A stretch of 64,000 bases of DNA from Candidatus Peregrinibacteria bacterium CG_4_10_14_0_2_um_filter_38_24 (GTDB taxonomy: Bacteria > Patescibacteriota > Gracilibacteria > UBA1369 > LOWO2-01-FULL-3): contig PFOM01000004.1 in the NCBI GenBank assembly GCA_002792535.1, positions 1 to 64,000 on the forward strand. Reading direction: 5' to 3'. The notes beneath the pieces were generated by a model that worked only from the letters and a program-made list of their open reading frames with translations, was not told where the DNA came from and searched no databases. Made by a program: the position numbers and the translations under genes. Below are positions 6,459 to 14,619 of this stretch, piece after piece; within the stretch, counting starts at the first letter, position 1; every line of letters starts with the position of its first letter.

Positions 6459-8827
6459 TCTTCTTTTTCCTGTAAATAAAATGGTAAGAGCCATGGTGGT
6501 TTTAATTCGGGGATTTTTTTGATGAGATATAAATCATTTAAATTTATTTTTCCGTGATATAAATCTCGTAAATCTCCACCTTTTTCTATGAAAGCTAGAA
6601 TCATTTTATTTCCTTTGAAGTAGACAAGTTCGCGAGTGAATCCTCCTGGTTTTGAGGTGTCTATAAGTCCACGTTTTGTTTTTAGTGCGACACGTTGAGC
6701 TCTGGCTCTGTTAAAACCAAGGCTTATTAATGCGTTGACGGTTTCGACGAAACTTCCTTTCAGGGCTTTATCAACGCCTATTGTTGATGAGGCTGGCCAA
6801 TAAGTTTTTGGGATTGGATGTGACTGAACATTGTTTTGGTTGTATATGGCGAGGCCTTCTTCTGTAAATAAATAATCGGCTAAACCTCTTTGGAAAATTT
6901 TATAAGGTTGAGTTTTTCCGTTTACAGAGGTCAAAACGTGAGTTTCAATTTCATGAGCTATTGTGCCCTTGAGTCTTTGGGATGAAAAAGTTGCATCTTC
7001 GCGAATTGATATGTTTTTTTCTTTTCCTGCAATTACGTCGGAGATTAATTCTTTTTGAATAGAAACACTCCATTGTTTTAGGCCATATTTAGCGAGGATT
7101 TCTTCAAATTTGGCTTTTGCCTGAAGTGCATTTATCATAGGGCCTTCTTCCGGAAAAGTAGTCGGCATTGTTTTTACAAATGCTTCGGCTTCTTCTACCA
7201 ATAGTGGATCAGGGGCTCCATAAAGTTCTATGGATTTTTCAACAAATTGATCTGTTCCTCTGGCTTGTAATAAATTTATTTTGCGTATGATTTCGTCGGC
7301 TTTCTTTTTCCAAAGTATTCCGATAATTGAATCGGGGAATGCCATGTTTTGGATTGTAGTGATGAATTCTTCTGCATTAAAATTTAATGGTTTGTAAATA
7401 AATTGAGGATTGTAATTCGTGTCGGCAAGAATTTGTTTTTCCTCCTCTTCTAAATTTATTGGCTTCAAATAATGTAATAAATGTATTTGTTTGTCGATAT
7501 CCATCAGGCTTGATTCAAGTGCAAGGCTTTTGGTGTTTTTGGATGGTTTTTCGGTGAAGATAGAAGGCCATGAAATTTTTGGAATTTTGACGGCATTGCG
7601 GAGTATGGTTTTTTTATTCGGATCAATTAATATGTCTTTTAAATCACGCATGCCAAGTTGGACGGGAGTGTCTTCTCCCAAGTCTCCGATATCGACGACT
7701 GTGACAATTCTTTGGGTTTTGATGTTAAGTTTGCATTTTGTGTCGGGTTCTATCCCTAATAATCGCGCTAAATGTTGATCTACCATTGTTTTTTCTTTCG
7801 AGAAGTCTACACGTGCATTTACCTTTTGTTTCCCTTTTTCTCCAATGATTTCAATAGTGTCGTTTACTCCGATAATTGGTTTTTCTTTTTGTTCGGTAGG
7901 TCTTTCGGCGCGTTGTCCGAAAAGATCGAGGGCGATTCGTACGCCTTTTTCTGGCGTTTGGACTTTGATTCCTTCAATACGTTCGAGTCGGCGATGTAGA
8001 GGGGCCATGTTTGCGATTTGTACTGAAAGTCCGGCGCGTGCGTTGATTTCGAGAAGGACTGGCCCTGATGTTTTATCTAAACTTATGTCTATTGCGGCAA
8101 AACCAAGATTACTTATTTGTTGAACGCGAGAGGCGATTAATAGGATTTTTTCCCAATGAGGAATTTTTAAACCTGTGATGTCTCCGTATCCCGGAACTTC
8201 CGAAATTCTTTTGCCGTATTGTGTTGTGTATGTAATTTCTCCTTTGGAAATGTCGATTCCTGCGGCAATTCCTCCTAAATGCACGTTGGCTTTTCCGTCG
8301 GATTTTTCTGTTGGTAGTCGCAACATTGCCATTACCGGGATGAGGTTGTGAACGATTACACGGATGTCTGGAAGACCTTTGTAGGCGATTGAAGCAAATG
8401 GTTCCGGTGCTATAAGTATTTGCTCGAAGAGTGCAATGTCTGAAATTTCATTCATGGAATAACGGCTGTCCAGTATGTCTTCAATATGATCTTTTAAAGT
8501 TTCTTGGGAAATACTTTCGTCGTTTGATTTGATGAATTTTTTCCCTTTTCTATCTTTTATAATTATTATTCCTTCTCCGCCGTATCCGGAATCTGGTTTC
8601 ACTACAAATGATTGAGGAAGTGCGTTCCAATTAAAATTTTTTAATTCTTTTTTTTCGGAAATAGATGCATATAATTTTGCTGTTGGAATGCCGCGGGCCG
8701 CGAGAAAGTGTTTTGTTTTTAGCTTACTGTCTGCCATCAATACGGCCTTTTTTTGATTGTAGGCTTTTATGTAAAGTAGATTTCTAGCGTTGATGCCGAG
8801 AAGGCCTGGATTGTGAAAAAACCACAT
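6455..8827 (-). CDS. Three-part protein: RimK-like ATP-grasp, RimB-like domain, DUF1704 metallopeptidase
   Basis: 790-aa fusion. Residues 1-300 match the alpha-L-glutamate-ligase-related ATP-grasp family (TIGR02291 type): VVKPDSGYGGEGI, LPDIRVIV, VMAMLRLPTEKSDGKANVH and the Mg/ATP site LLEINARAGLSVQIAN. Residues about 318-410 resemble the RimB/PF05618 aspartic-protease-like fold, but the expected A-K-I-D-T-G-A is ARVDFSK, so it may be inactive. Residues about 430-785 are DUF1704 (QEGLA/MATCAP-like peptidase) with HEIETH (625-630) and TEEGLA (655-660). Cytosolic; starts 18 bases after the membrane gene ends. Probably joins an amino acid to a substrate and also removes one; the substrate is unknown. 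Confidence 0.85.
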   Translation of the reverse strand: MWFFHNPGLLGINARNLLYIKAYNQKKAVLMADSKLKTKHFLAARGIPTAKLYASISEKKELKNFNWNALPQSFVVKPDSGYGGEGIIIIKDRKGKKFIKSNDESISQETLKDHIEDILDSRYSMNEISDIALFEQILIAPEPFASIAYKGLPDIRVIVHNLIPVMAMLRLPTEKSDGKANVHLGGIAAGIDISKGEITYTTQYGKRISEVPGYGDITGLKIPHWEKILLIASRVQQISNLGFAAIDISLDKTSGPVLLEINARAGLSVQIANMAPLHRRLERIEGIKVQTPEKGVRIALDLFGQRAERPTEQKEKPIIGVNDTIEIIGEKGKQKVNARVDFSKEKTMVDQHLARLLGIEPDTKCKLNIKTQRIVTVVDIGDLGEDTPVQLGMRDLKDILIDPNKKTILRNAVKIPKISWPSIFTEKPSKNTKSLALESSLMDIDKQIHLLHYLKPINLEEEEKQILADTNYNPQFIYKPLNFNAEEFITTIQNMAFPDSIIGILWKKKADEIIRKINLLQARGTDQFVEKSIELYGAPDPLLVEEAEAFVKTMPTTFPEEGPMINALQAKAKFEEILAKYGLKQWSVSIQKELISDVIAGKEKNISIREDATFSSQRLKGTIAHEIETHVLTSVNGKTQPYKIFQRGLADYLFTEEGLAIYNQNNVQSHPIPKTYWPASSTIGVDKALKGSFVETVNALISLGFNRARAQRVALKTKRGLIDTSKPGGFTRELVYFKGNKMILAFIEKGGDLRDLYHGKINLNDLYLIKKIPELKPPWLLPFYLQEKED

Positions 8828-8845
8828 GATGTAAGAGTTAGTTTA

Positions 8846-10393
8846 TTATTCTTCTTCAGCATGTTTCATGACTTCTCGGAAACGGAATATTTCTGTTAGT
8901 CTTAGGCCAGTCCAACGGCTGAGGAGGACATTGATGAGAAGTAAAAGGAGGATTAGTTCGGGATAGGCCAACATTAGTGTTTGCATGTATTCCCATTCGA
9001 CCAATTCATAACATAATATTGAGACTGCCATTGTTTCTGTCATGAGAAATATTGTTGCTTTGTATCCACGACCACTCAATGCGTTCGCGAATTTTTCGGC
9101 CATTGTTGTCATAACTAAGATTGGGAAAACTGCAATTGATGCGATTTGACTAACATTTAGCCACGCTCCAAAAGCCAGTAAGCCTAAAATTACTAAAGTG
9201 GAAGAACATAAAATAATTGCTAGACGTGGATGATGTAATAGATGGAAGCGATCAAGAACTTTTCTAAATAGTGCTCCAGTGATGATGATTACCGCTAGGA
9301 TAGCCAAACCTGCATTTATGCCTAAGGCAAGGAAAGATAAGGTTATGATTGATGTGGAATAAAGTCCAAATGTTCCGAATCCGATGACTTGTTTGATGAA
9401 TGTAATTAGCGTGACAATGAGTGGTAACATAAGAAGTAGGACGATTGTATTTGAGGGGATTCCTTTTGTAATCATGTAATTTACCAAAGAAGAAATTGCG
9501 TTCCATAAGCCTATATGACTTGATTCTGCATTGATGATGCTATATTGAGCTCCGCCTTTTGATAAAGATATTATGAAGTCTTTTGTCGAGGCTGAGGCGA
9601 TTAGATTTCTTAATTGATGTTGTCTTGTTAGAATGATTTGCTGAGGTTCAATAATGTTGAAATTGCTCTGCATGATTCTTCCGAGCGTTGTGAGGTTTTT
9701 TTCACTAATTACGATGAGGCTTTTCCCTTTTAAAATTTCTTTGATTTCAGGGCGTTCTTGGACAAGTCTTGTGAGGGAGTTGATTCCGCTACCACGGCTG
9801 GTCCATAGGATGATATTTTCTGCACTACCAAGAATGTTTTTTTCTTCGACTGTTTTTTTTGCTAAGGCTTCTTCGGAAATGAAAGCGGTAGTGCTGTCAT
9901 AACTATCTATAACTTTAATGAAAATGCCGTTGTCTTTTGCTTCTTCAACTAGGCTTTGAATGGTTTCCTTTTGATCCGAAATATCTGTCAAAAGAGCCAT
10001 TAATTTGCTGTAAACGAAAACGTTATGAATTACTATTGTATCCTTATCTCTTTGTTTCATTGTTAATGTGACTTGGTAGGAGCCTGTGTCCTTAAAACTG
10101 TGAACAACTTCTTCGCCTTTTTCGAAAGGTGATTTATCTCCAAAGTCCCAAGAATATGTTACCGGTTCGTCTGGATAGAGAAGTTGTGGAGAGGATATGT
10201 CAAAAATAATATTTTTGCCTGCCTCTACTATGTCGTTTGCGGCTATAGTTACGCTAAATTGTGGATCGGATAAACTTACTCCTTGTGCAAGTTGTGCCGT
10301 CATTACTATGGATAAAATAAATCCAATTAGTAGTATTTTAATTATTTGCTTAATCATGTTTGAAATTGTATCATTTTTCGTTTGTGGTATCAA
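8846..10393 (-). CDS. PKD-domain protein with 7TM_transglut-type membrane domain
   Basis: 515-aa membrane protein. A signal anchor (about residues 13-38) is followed by a PKD/Ig-like domain (about 48-118, with TYSWDFGD), an alpha/beta region (about 130-300), then a seven-helix block from about 310 beginning KGIPSNTIVLLLMLPLIVT and containing KQVIGFGTFGLYS. That block fits the 7TM domain usually fused to an inactive transglutaminase (PF14402), whose genes accompany RimK-like ATP-grasp ligases. Here the transglutaminase part is replaced by a PKD domain. First gene of a two-gene minus-strand operon with the ATP-grasp/DUF1704 fusion. Confidence 0.82.
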   Translation of the reverse strand: MIPQTKNDTISNMIKQIIKILLIGFILSIVMTAQLAQGVSLSDPQFSVTIAANDIVEAGKNIIFDISSPQLLYPDEPVTYSWDFGDKSPFEKGEEVVHSFKDTGSYQVTLTMKQRDKDTIVIHNVFVYSKLMALLTDISDQKETIQSLVEEAKDNGIFIKVIDSYDSTTAFISEEALAKKTVEEKNILGSAENIILWTSRGSGINSLTRLVQERPEIKEILKGKSLIVISEKNLTTLGRIMQSNFNIIEPQQIILTRQHQLRNLIASASTKDFIISLSKGGAQYSIINAESSHIGLWNAISSLVNYMITKGIPSNTIVLLLMLPLIVTLITFIKQVIGFGTFGLYSTSIITLSFLALGINAGLAILAVIIITGALFRKVLDRFHLLHHPRLAIILCSSTLVILGLLAFGAWLNVSQIASIAVFPILVMTTMAEKFANALSGRGYKATIFLMTETMAVSILCYELVEWEYMQTLMLAYPELILLLLLINVLLSRWTGLRLTEIFRFREVMKHAEEE

Positions 10394-10531
10394 GAATGAT
10401 GTTGCTTTTGGTTTGAGGGGTGTGGCTGTTGAACAAGAATTTTGAGATAGGTCAATTAGAAATTTGAAATAATTTTTTCAAAAAAGCTGTAATGGTTTAG
10501 ATAAAGCCGGATTGTCTAATTCACCAGAAAT

Positions 10532-10560
10532 TTGACCGATTATCAATAAATTGATAGAAT
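10532..10560 (+). promoter_or_regulatory. Sigma70-type promoter of the VAPEAP-repeat gene
   Basis: TTGACC at 10532-10537, a 17-bp spacer and TAGAAT at 10555-10560. Transcription would start near 10567, giving a leader of about 40 bases. With the terminator at 10809-10831 it defines a transcript of roughly 265 bases carrying a single small gene. Confidence 0.65.
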
Positions 10561-10606
10561 TTATGAGTTGTACAAATTCTTTTTTTATTTTTTAAATACT
10601 TTTTAT

Positions 10607-10795
10607 ATGTCAGATGACAATACACAGGCAGGTGAAATGCCAGTTGCTCCAGAGGCACCAGTTGCTCCAGAAGCACCAGTTGCTCCAGAAGCACCAGTTG
10701 TTCCAGAAGCACCAGTTGCTCCAGAAGCACCAGTTGCTCCAGAAGCACCAGTTGCTCCAGAAGCACCAGTTGCTCCAGAAGCACCAGTAATGTAA
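10607..10795 (+). CDS. Small VAPEAP-repeat protein
   Basis: 62-aa protein [12 protein letters not shown] followed by eight hexapeptides V-A-P-E-A-P (one is VVPEAP) and a terminal VM. No signal peptide or membrane segment. Acidic, proline/alanine-rich, probably extended; function unknown. A TTG start at 10568 would add 13 residues, but the promoter's predicted start site and the ATG at 10607 favour the shorter form. The gene has its own promoter and a strong terminator, which argues it is expressed. The opposite strand reads as GATGAS collagen-like repeats, an artefact of the repeat. Confidence 0.65.
   Translation: MSDDNTQAGEMPVAPEAPVAPEAPVAPEAPVVPEAPVAPEAPVAPEAPVAPEAPVAPEAPVM
10643..10786 (+). 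repeat. 18-bp tandem repeat, 8 copies
   Basis: Eight consecutive 18-bp units of the form GTTGCTCCAGAAGCACCA, differing at only one base in two of the copies (GAG for GAA in the first, GTT for GCT in the fourth). Near identity at synonymous positions indicates expansion by slippage or unequal exchange rather than old divergence. Confidence 0.95.
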
Positions 10796-10805
10796 TTTGC
10801 AAAAT

Positions 10806-10831
10806 CAAAGCCTGCGAAAGCAGGCTTTTTT
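10806..10831 (+). terminator. Rho-independent terminator
   Basis: AGCCTGC (10809-10815), loop GAAA, GCAGGCT (10820-10826), then a run of six T. Perfect 7-bp GC-rich stem with a GNRA-type tetraloop, directly after the VAPEAP-repeat gene. Confidence 0.88.
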
Positions 10832-10880
10832 GTTGTGTTTATGGTATCATGGTTCGGCTTTATCATTAAATCAAAGTAAT

Positions 10881-11420
10881 ATGACTCATCCGTGGCATGG
10901 AGTAGAAGTAGGGGACGAGGTTCCTGAGGTGGTAAATTGTATTATTGAAATCCCGAAAGGGTCTCGGTTAAAGTATGAACTTGATAAAAAAAGTGGGCTT
11001 TTGAGGCTTGATCGTGTGCTTTTTTCTGCGGTTTTTTATCCTGAGAATTATGGATTTATTCCACAAACATATTGTGATGATAATGATCCTCTCGATATTG
11101 TTTTGATTTCTGAGGCGCCTATTCAGCCTTTGACTATTGTTGAGGCGAAGGTGATTGGGGTTATGCAGATGCTTGATTCAGGGGAAGCTGATGATAAAAT
11201 CATTGCGGTTGCGTTGAATGATATGAGTGTGAATTATATCAATAATATTGATCAACTTCCTCCTCATTTTATTGTTGAATTGAAAAACTTTTTTGAGGAA
11301 TATAAAAAACTTGAGAAAAATAAAGAAGTGAAAGTTCAAGAATTCCAGAATAAAAAAGTGGCATATGAAATTATTCGGAAAAGTGTTGAGGCGTATAAGA
11401 AGAAGGGGTTTAAGGTTTAG
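10881..11420 (+). CDS. ppa: Inorganic pyrophosphatase, soluble family I
   Basis: 179-aa cytosolic Mg2+-dependent pyrophosphatase that hydrolyses PPi released by biosynthesis. Visible features are the substrate-binding E-I-P-K-G-S-R-x-K-Y-E stretch, the YGFIPQTY region and the metal-binding signature DDNDPLDIV, followed by the conserved second aspartates in ADDKIIAV. Upstream in-frame sequence from 10797 covers the terminator of the previous gene, so ATG 10881, which begins [12 protein letters not shown], is the start. The genome also has a membrane pyrophosphatase at 28182. Its 3' end is only 3 bases from the converging ABC-F gene. Confidence 0.93.
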   Translation: MTHPWHGVEVGDEVPEVVNCIIEIPKGSRLKYELDKKSGLLRLDRVLFSAVFYPENYGFIPQTYCDDNDPLDIVLISEAPIQPLTIVEAKVIGVMQMLDSGEADDKIIAVALNDMSVNYINNIDQLPPHFIVELKNFFEEYKKLEKNKEVKVQEFQNKKVAYEIIRKSVEAYKKKGFKV

Positions 11421-11423
11421 TCC

Positions 11424-12914
11424 CTATCTTAATTCTTCTAAATTCAACAATTCATTTAAAGTTATTTGTTCTACGAATTCCGGCATATGGGAAACTAGAA
11501 TTATTGCACCTTCGTAGTCGTCGATTGCTTTTGCAATGATTGGTAAGTGGCGAAAATTGATGTGATTTGTTGGCTCATCTAAAATCAGTAAACCAGGTTT
11601 TTGCAAAACGAAACGAGCATAGCAGAGTAGGCCTTTTTGTCCTTCTGAAAGTGATCCTATTTTGTTTTTCATTAATTCTGAAGTGAGTAAAAAGTGTGCG
11701 CCTGTTGCGTAAATTTTTTCGTTTGATGGATCGTCTGCGATTTCCATTAGTGAATCGTAAACTGTTTTTTCAAAATCTAAACCTGCAAAATCTTGCTGAT
11801 AGTAGCCAACTTTTACTTCTTCAGTTATTTTAGTGCCTGCTGATTTTCCTTCCGCTAATTCTCTAAGCAGTGTACTTTTTCCGATACCGTTTGGTCCGAC
11901 AATTCGAAGTTTACTGCGATTGAAAAGTTTCATCTCTACTTTTTTTGGAATTTTTTTGTTGTTTTTTATTACTCCGACTGAAGAAATTCTTACTATAACA
12001 TCAGACCATTTTTGTGAGGGAATTATGAAGTTTCTGATTGTTTTATCGTCGCGTTTTACGTCGACCATATTCTCTTCGTCTTCAGCTACTTCATCTCGTA
12101 GTTTGCTCGCCAGTTTGCGCATTTTTCCTCCTTTGTGTGAGAAGAAATTTACCTTATCTTTTCTATCTTGAATGTTTTTTTCCAGTTGTGCATTTTTTCT
12201 TTGTTCGCGTTCAATTTGGCCTGCGATCTGTTCTATTACGTCAAAATAATCCCCGACATATTGTTCAACTTTTTTTGTGTAAACATCCAAATTTAAAACT
12301 CCGTCCGTGAAACAATTTAAGAAACCTGCATCATGCGAAATTACGATAACTGTCTTTTCATATCCAATCAAAAATCCTGTGAGGTGATTTATGCCTTCTG
12401 TATCAAGATTATTAGTTGGCTCGTCGAGAAGTAAAATGTCCGGTTTTTGGATAATTGCGTATGCGAGTAAAAGTCTTGCGAGTTGTCCTCCCGAAAAATC
12501 TTTGATTTTTTTATCAAGTGGTGTTGAAAATTGGACTACTTCTAAAACATCTTTTATTAATTTTTCGATATTGTATGTTTTTTCTGAGAATGCTGTTTCG
12601 AAATATTCCAAAACAGTGTGTTCGAAAAATCTTTTTGGCATTACTTGAAGTCCGATACCGACAGAGGCTTTATTTAGTATGTGTACTTTTCCTGATACTG
12701 GTTTAAGAGTCATGTCGGCCGTGATGTCTTCTTTTACTCCTGCGGCGCCTAAAATGAGTTTAAAAATTGTGCTTTTCCCCGCACCATTTTGCCCCATGAT
12801 TGTAATTTTTGCATTTTCACGGACAGAAAAACTTGCCTCATTTAGTATGGGTTTATTTTGGTCGTAGTGAAAACATACGTTATCAAATCTTAATACAACA
12901 TTTCCTTGATTCAT
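11424..12914 (-). CDS. ABC-F family ATP-binding protein
   Basis: 496-aa soluble protein with two ABC ATPase domains and no membrane domain, the layout of ABC-F translation factors. Domain 1: Walker A GQNGAGKST, signature FSGGQLARLL, Walker B LLLDEPTNNLD. A linker with coiled-coil character (about residues 225-275) follows. Domain 2: GPNGIGKST, signature LSEGQKGLL, Walker B LILDEPTNH. Related proteins (EttA, Uup, YheS) bind the ribosomal E site; which subtype this is cannot be decided here. Both signature motifs look functional. Upstream start context is A-rich without a Shine-Dalgarno sequence. Confidence 0.88.
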   Translation of the reverse strand: MNQGNVVLRFDNVCFHYDQNKPILNEASFSVRENAKITIMGQNGAGKSTIFKLILGAAGVKEDITADMTLKPVSGKVHILNKASVGIGLQVMPKRFFEHTVLEYFETAFSEKTYNIEKLIKDVLEVVQFSTPLDKKIKDFSGGQLARLLLAYAIIQKPDILLLDEPTNNLDTEGINHLTGFLIGYEKTVIVISHDAGFLNCFTDGVLNLDVYTKKVEQYVGDYFDVIEQIAGQIEREQRKNAQLEKNIQDRKDKVNFFSHKGGKMRKLASKLRDEVAEDEENMVDVKRDDKTIRNFIIPSQKWSDVIVRISSVGVIKNNKKIPKKVEMKLFNRSKLRIVGPNGIGKSTLLRELAEGKSAGTKITEEVKVGYYQQDFAGLDFEKTVYDSLMEIADDPSNEKIYATGAHFLLTSELMKNKIGSLSEGQKGLLCYARFVLQKPGLLILDEPTNHINFRHLPIIAKAIDDYEGAIILVSHMPEFVEQITLNELLNLEELR

Positions 12915-12977
12915 TTTTTTTGCAACTTTAAATATTTAGTGCTTAAACTAGAGGTTTTTTGGAGAAAATACAAGGGT

Positions 12978-13394
12978 TTAATATGTCACGTCTACGTGTC
13001 CTTCGTTTGTGTTGCCGAGGTAGAAATGGAAATTCATAGTCAATCCTATTTTTGTGGCTGTGAAATCTCCGTTATCGTTTTTGTCGAGATTGTAGCCAAT
13101 ATTCTTCAATGCAGTTTCTATTTTTGCGATGTCATTTTTAGTTACGAGTCTGCTAAATCGATATGAAACCCATCCACTAATATCGTTGTCCCATAATTTT
13201 ACATCTTTAAATACGTCTTTCAGTATAGGCATTATTTCATCGTCGACTATTTTCCCTTTTGTTGTTGTGGCTTCTATAGATATTGTTTCGTCGTACTCCA
13301 TTTGGGCTCGTGTTTTTGTGGTTGGTGTTGTGCCATTTGTTGTTGTGAAACCGCTTGGTATCTGTTCACTACAGATCTGGGCTTTGTATGTCAT
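12978..13394 (-). CDS. Hypothetical protein, N-terminus fused to msrB debris
   Basis: 138-codon frame. The first residues (MTYKAQICSEQIPSGF) look like the continuation of the msrB fragment in a shifted frame, while the rest (from about TKTRAQMEYDE to the C-terminal GNTNEGHVDVTY) resembles a compact soluble domain I do not recognise. The present start is therefore doubtful. It may be an unrelated gene whose 5' end was replaced by msrB sequence, or a decayed fusion. It is last in the minus-strand string that starts with the PLP decarboxylase. Confidence 0.4.
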   Translation of the reverse strand: MTYKAQICSEQIPSGFTTTNGTTPTTKTRAQMEYDETISIEATTTKGKIVDDEIMPILKDVFKDVKLWDNDISGWVSYRFSRLVTKNDIAKIETALKNIGYNLDKNDNGDFTATKIGLTMNFHFYLGNTNEGHVDVTY

Positions 13395-13491
13395 TGTTTC
13401 TAAAGTTGTTGTATTCGCTTGAGAATGGGGCTTCTGTGCCTTTTCTTATGATTATATTTTCTTCCTTTGGTGTGAGTTTATTCAATTCCAT
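13369..13491 (-). pseudogene. msrB: msrB N-terminal remnant (methionine-R-sulfoxide reductase)
   Basis: From ATG 13491 the minus strand reads MELNKLTPKEENIIIRKG and then TEAPFSSEYNNF, which matches the conserved start of MsrB (LTPEE...KGTEaPFSGeY). It then hits TAG at 13371-13369 after 40 codons. In the next frame the sequence continues TYKAQICSE, comparable to the G-x-Y-x-C-x-x-C segment of MsrB but lacking the first cysteine. The catalytic half is not found. This is best read as a frameshifted and truncated gene. Its ATG overlaps the PAP2 gene's end, so it was once part of that operon. Confidence 0.65.
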
Positions 13492-14146
13492 GTTTTTTTC
13501 TTTTTAATGAAAAGTCTTTTGATACGGCTTTGCCGATAGTTGTTCCTATGAGTGCTCCTGCAAAAAAATCTGAAAACCAATGAATGTTTGTTGAGACTCC
13601 GATGCCAATGTAGAAGGCGTAAAGCATGGCTAGGTATTTAATTCTATTTTTTGGATATAGTTTCCAGATTGTGACTCCGAAGGCAAATGCGGCTGCTGTG
13701 TGGCCTGATGGCCAGCCTTGGAAGACTCCTCCTCTCATAAATCCAAAATTGAAAAGATGGCTTATGTCTGTGCGTAGACTTGCGTCTGTCATGTGAGGTG
13801 GATGAGCTCTGCCTGTTAAAGCTTTGTAAATCGTTATGATTATTATCGAGATTAAAATGGCTTGGATTAGGGCAAATGTTGTGTTTAGCAGTTTTTTATT
13901 TTTTGTGATGATTGCTGTTAATAGAAGGATTATTAGTATTGAAAATGTTCCTATGCTTCCGATTATCACTGTTGAAAATGTGAATAATTGCAATTCTGGC
14001 GATTGTGTCGCGTTGAAGTAGAACCAGTCAAATCCTGATTGTACTGCGATATATGTTATGATCGCGCCTACGACGTGGTAGAAAAAATTATAGCCGGTGA
14101 AGCATCTTATTATTCTGACAAAAAAATCACGGATTGAGGAATGCAT
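13478..14146 (-). CDS. PAP2-superfamily membrane phosphatase
   Basis: 222-aa integral membrane protein with about six helices. The three acid-phosphatase motifs are complete: K-x3-TGR-x-HPP (residues 108-116), WPSGHT (145-150) and STNIHWFSD (185-193). Family members dephosphorylate lipid phosphates such as undecaprenyl pyrophosphate or phosphatidate on the outer face of the membrane. It overlaps the EamA gene by 20 bases and is overlapped by the msrB remnant, so it is read in the same transcript as the PLP decarboxylase. A role in recycling a lipid carrier for the neighbouring peptide-forming enzymes is a guess. Confidence 0.88.
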   Translation of the reverse strand: MHSSIRDFFVRIIRCFTGYNFFYHVVGAIITYIAVQSGFDWFYFNATQSPELQLFTFSTVIIGSIGTFSILIILLLTAIITKNKKLLNTTFALIQAILISIIIITIYKALTGRAHPPHMTDASLRTDISHLFNFGFMRGGVFQGWPSGHTAAAFAFGVTIWKLYPKNRIKYLAMLYAFYIGIGVSTNIHWFSDFFAGALIGTTIGKAVSKDFSLKRKKHGIE

Positions 14147-14615
14147 TTTTATTTTTGAATGTTATTGTGAAAATTCCGATTAATATTAATACAAATCCGA
14201 TGATTTGGAAAATGGTTGGGATTTCTTTTAATAGAATTATTGAAAAAATTATACTCAAAATTGGACTTGCTCCAAGGCTTATTGAGGTTGCTTTTGTGAC
14301 ATCGATGCGTTTTATTCCTTCGTACCACATTAATTTCGAGAAGTGATAAATTATGATTCCGGATAACAGAATTAGTGGTAAATTTGTTTTTATTGATTGA
14401 ATTGGTCCTGTGTTTTTTTCGAATAAAAGGCTTATTGCAATCAAAATCAGGCCTCCAAAAATATTTCGTATGAAAAGGATTATTGATGCTCCTGCAAATA
14501 AAATTGGCGGCATTATTTTTGTTGTGTGTGCGATGACGACCGGAAATATCGAATAAGTGAGTGTCTCTCCGACTATCATGAGTTCGCCGATACGTTCTTG
14601 GCTGAGGTTTTTCAT
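14127..14615 (-). CDS. EamA/DMT-type transporter, half-size
   Basis: 162-aa membrane protein with about five helices and the EamA-domain signature near the C-terminus (LGASPILSIIFSIILLKE then QIIGFVLILIGIF). Standard DMT exporters contain two such domains (about 300 aa), so this unit would act as a dimer, as in small multidrug-resistance and paired EamA proteins. It lies 4 bases after the PLP decarboxylase gene and overlaps the PAP2 gene, pointing to export of whatever that operon produces. The start at ATG 14615 is the only convenient one. Confidence 0.75.
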   Translation of the reverse strand: MKNLSQERIGELMIVGETLTYSIFPVVIAHTTKIMPPILFAGASIILFIRNIFGGLILIAISLLFEKNTGPIQSIKTNLPLILLSGIIIYHFSKLMWYEGIKRIDVTKATSISLGASPILSIIFSIILLKEIPTIFQIIGFVLILIGIFTITFKNKNAFLNP

Positions 14616-14619
14616 GGTT

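Noticed and set aside
10603-10866. Minus-strand frame reading as collagen-like GATGAS repeats
   Set aside because: It is the reverse complement of the VAPEAP repeat. The promoter, start and terminator all support the plus strand.
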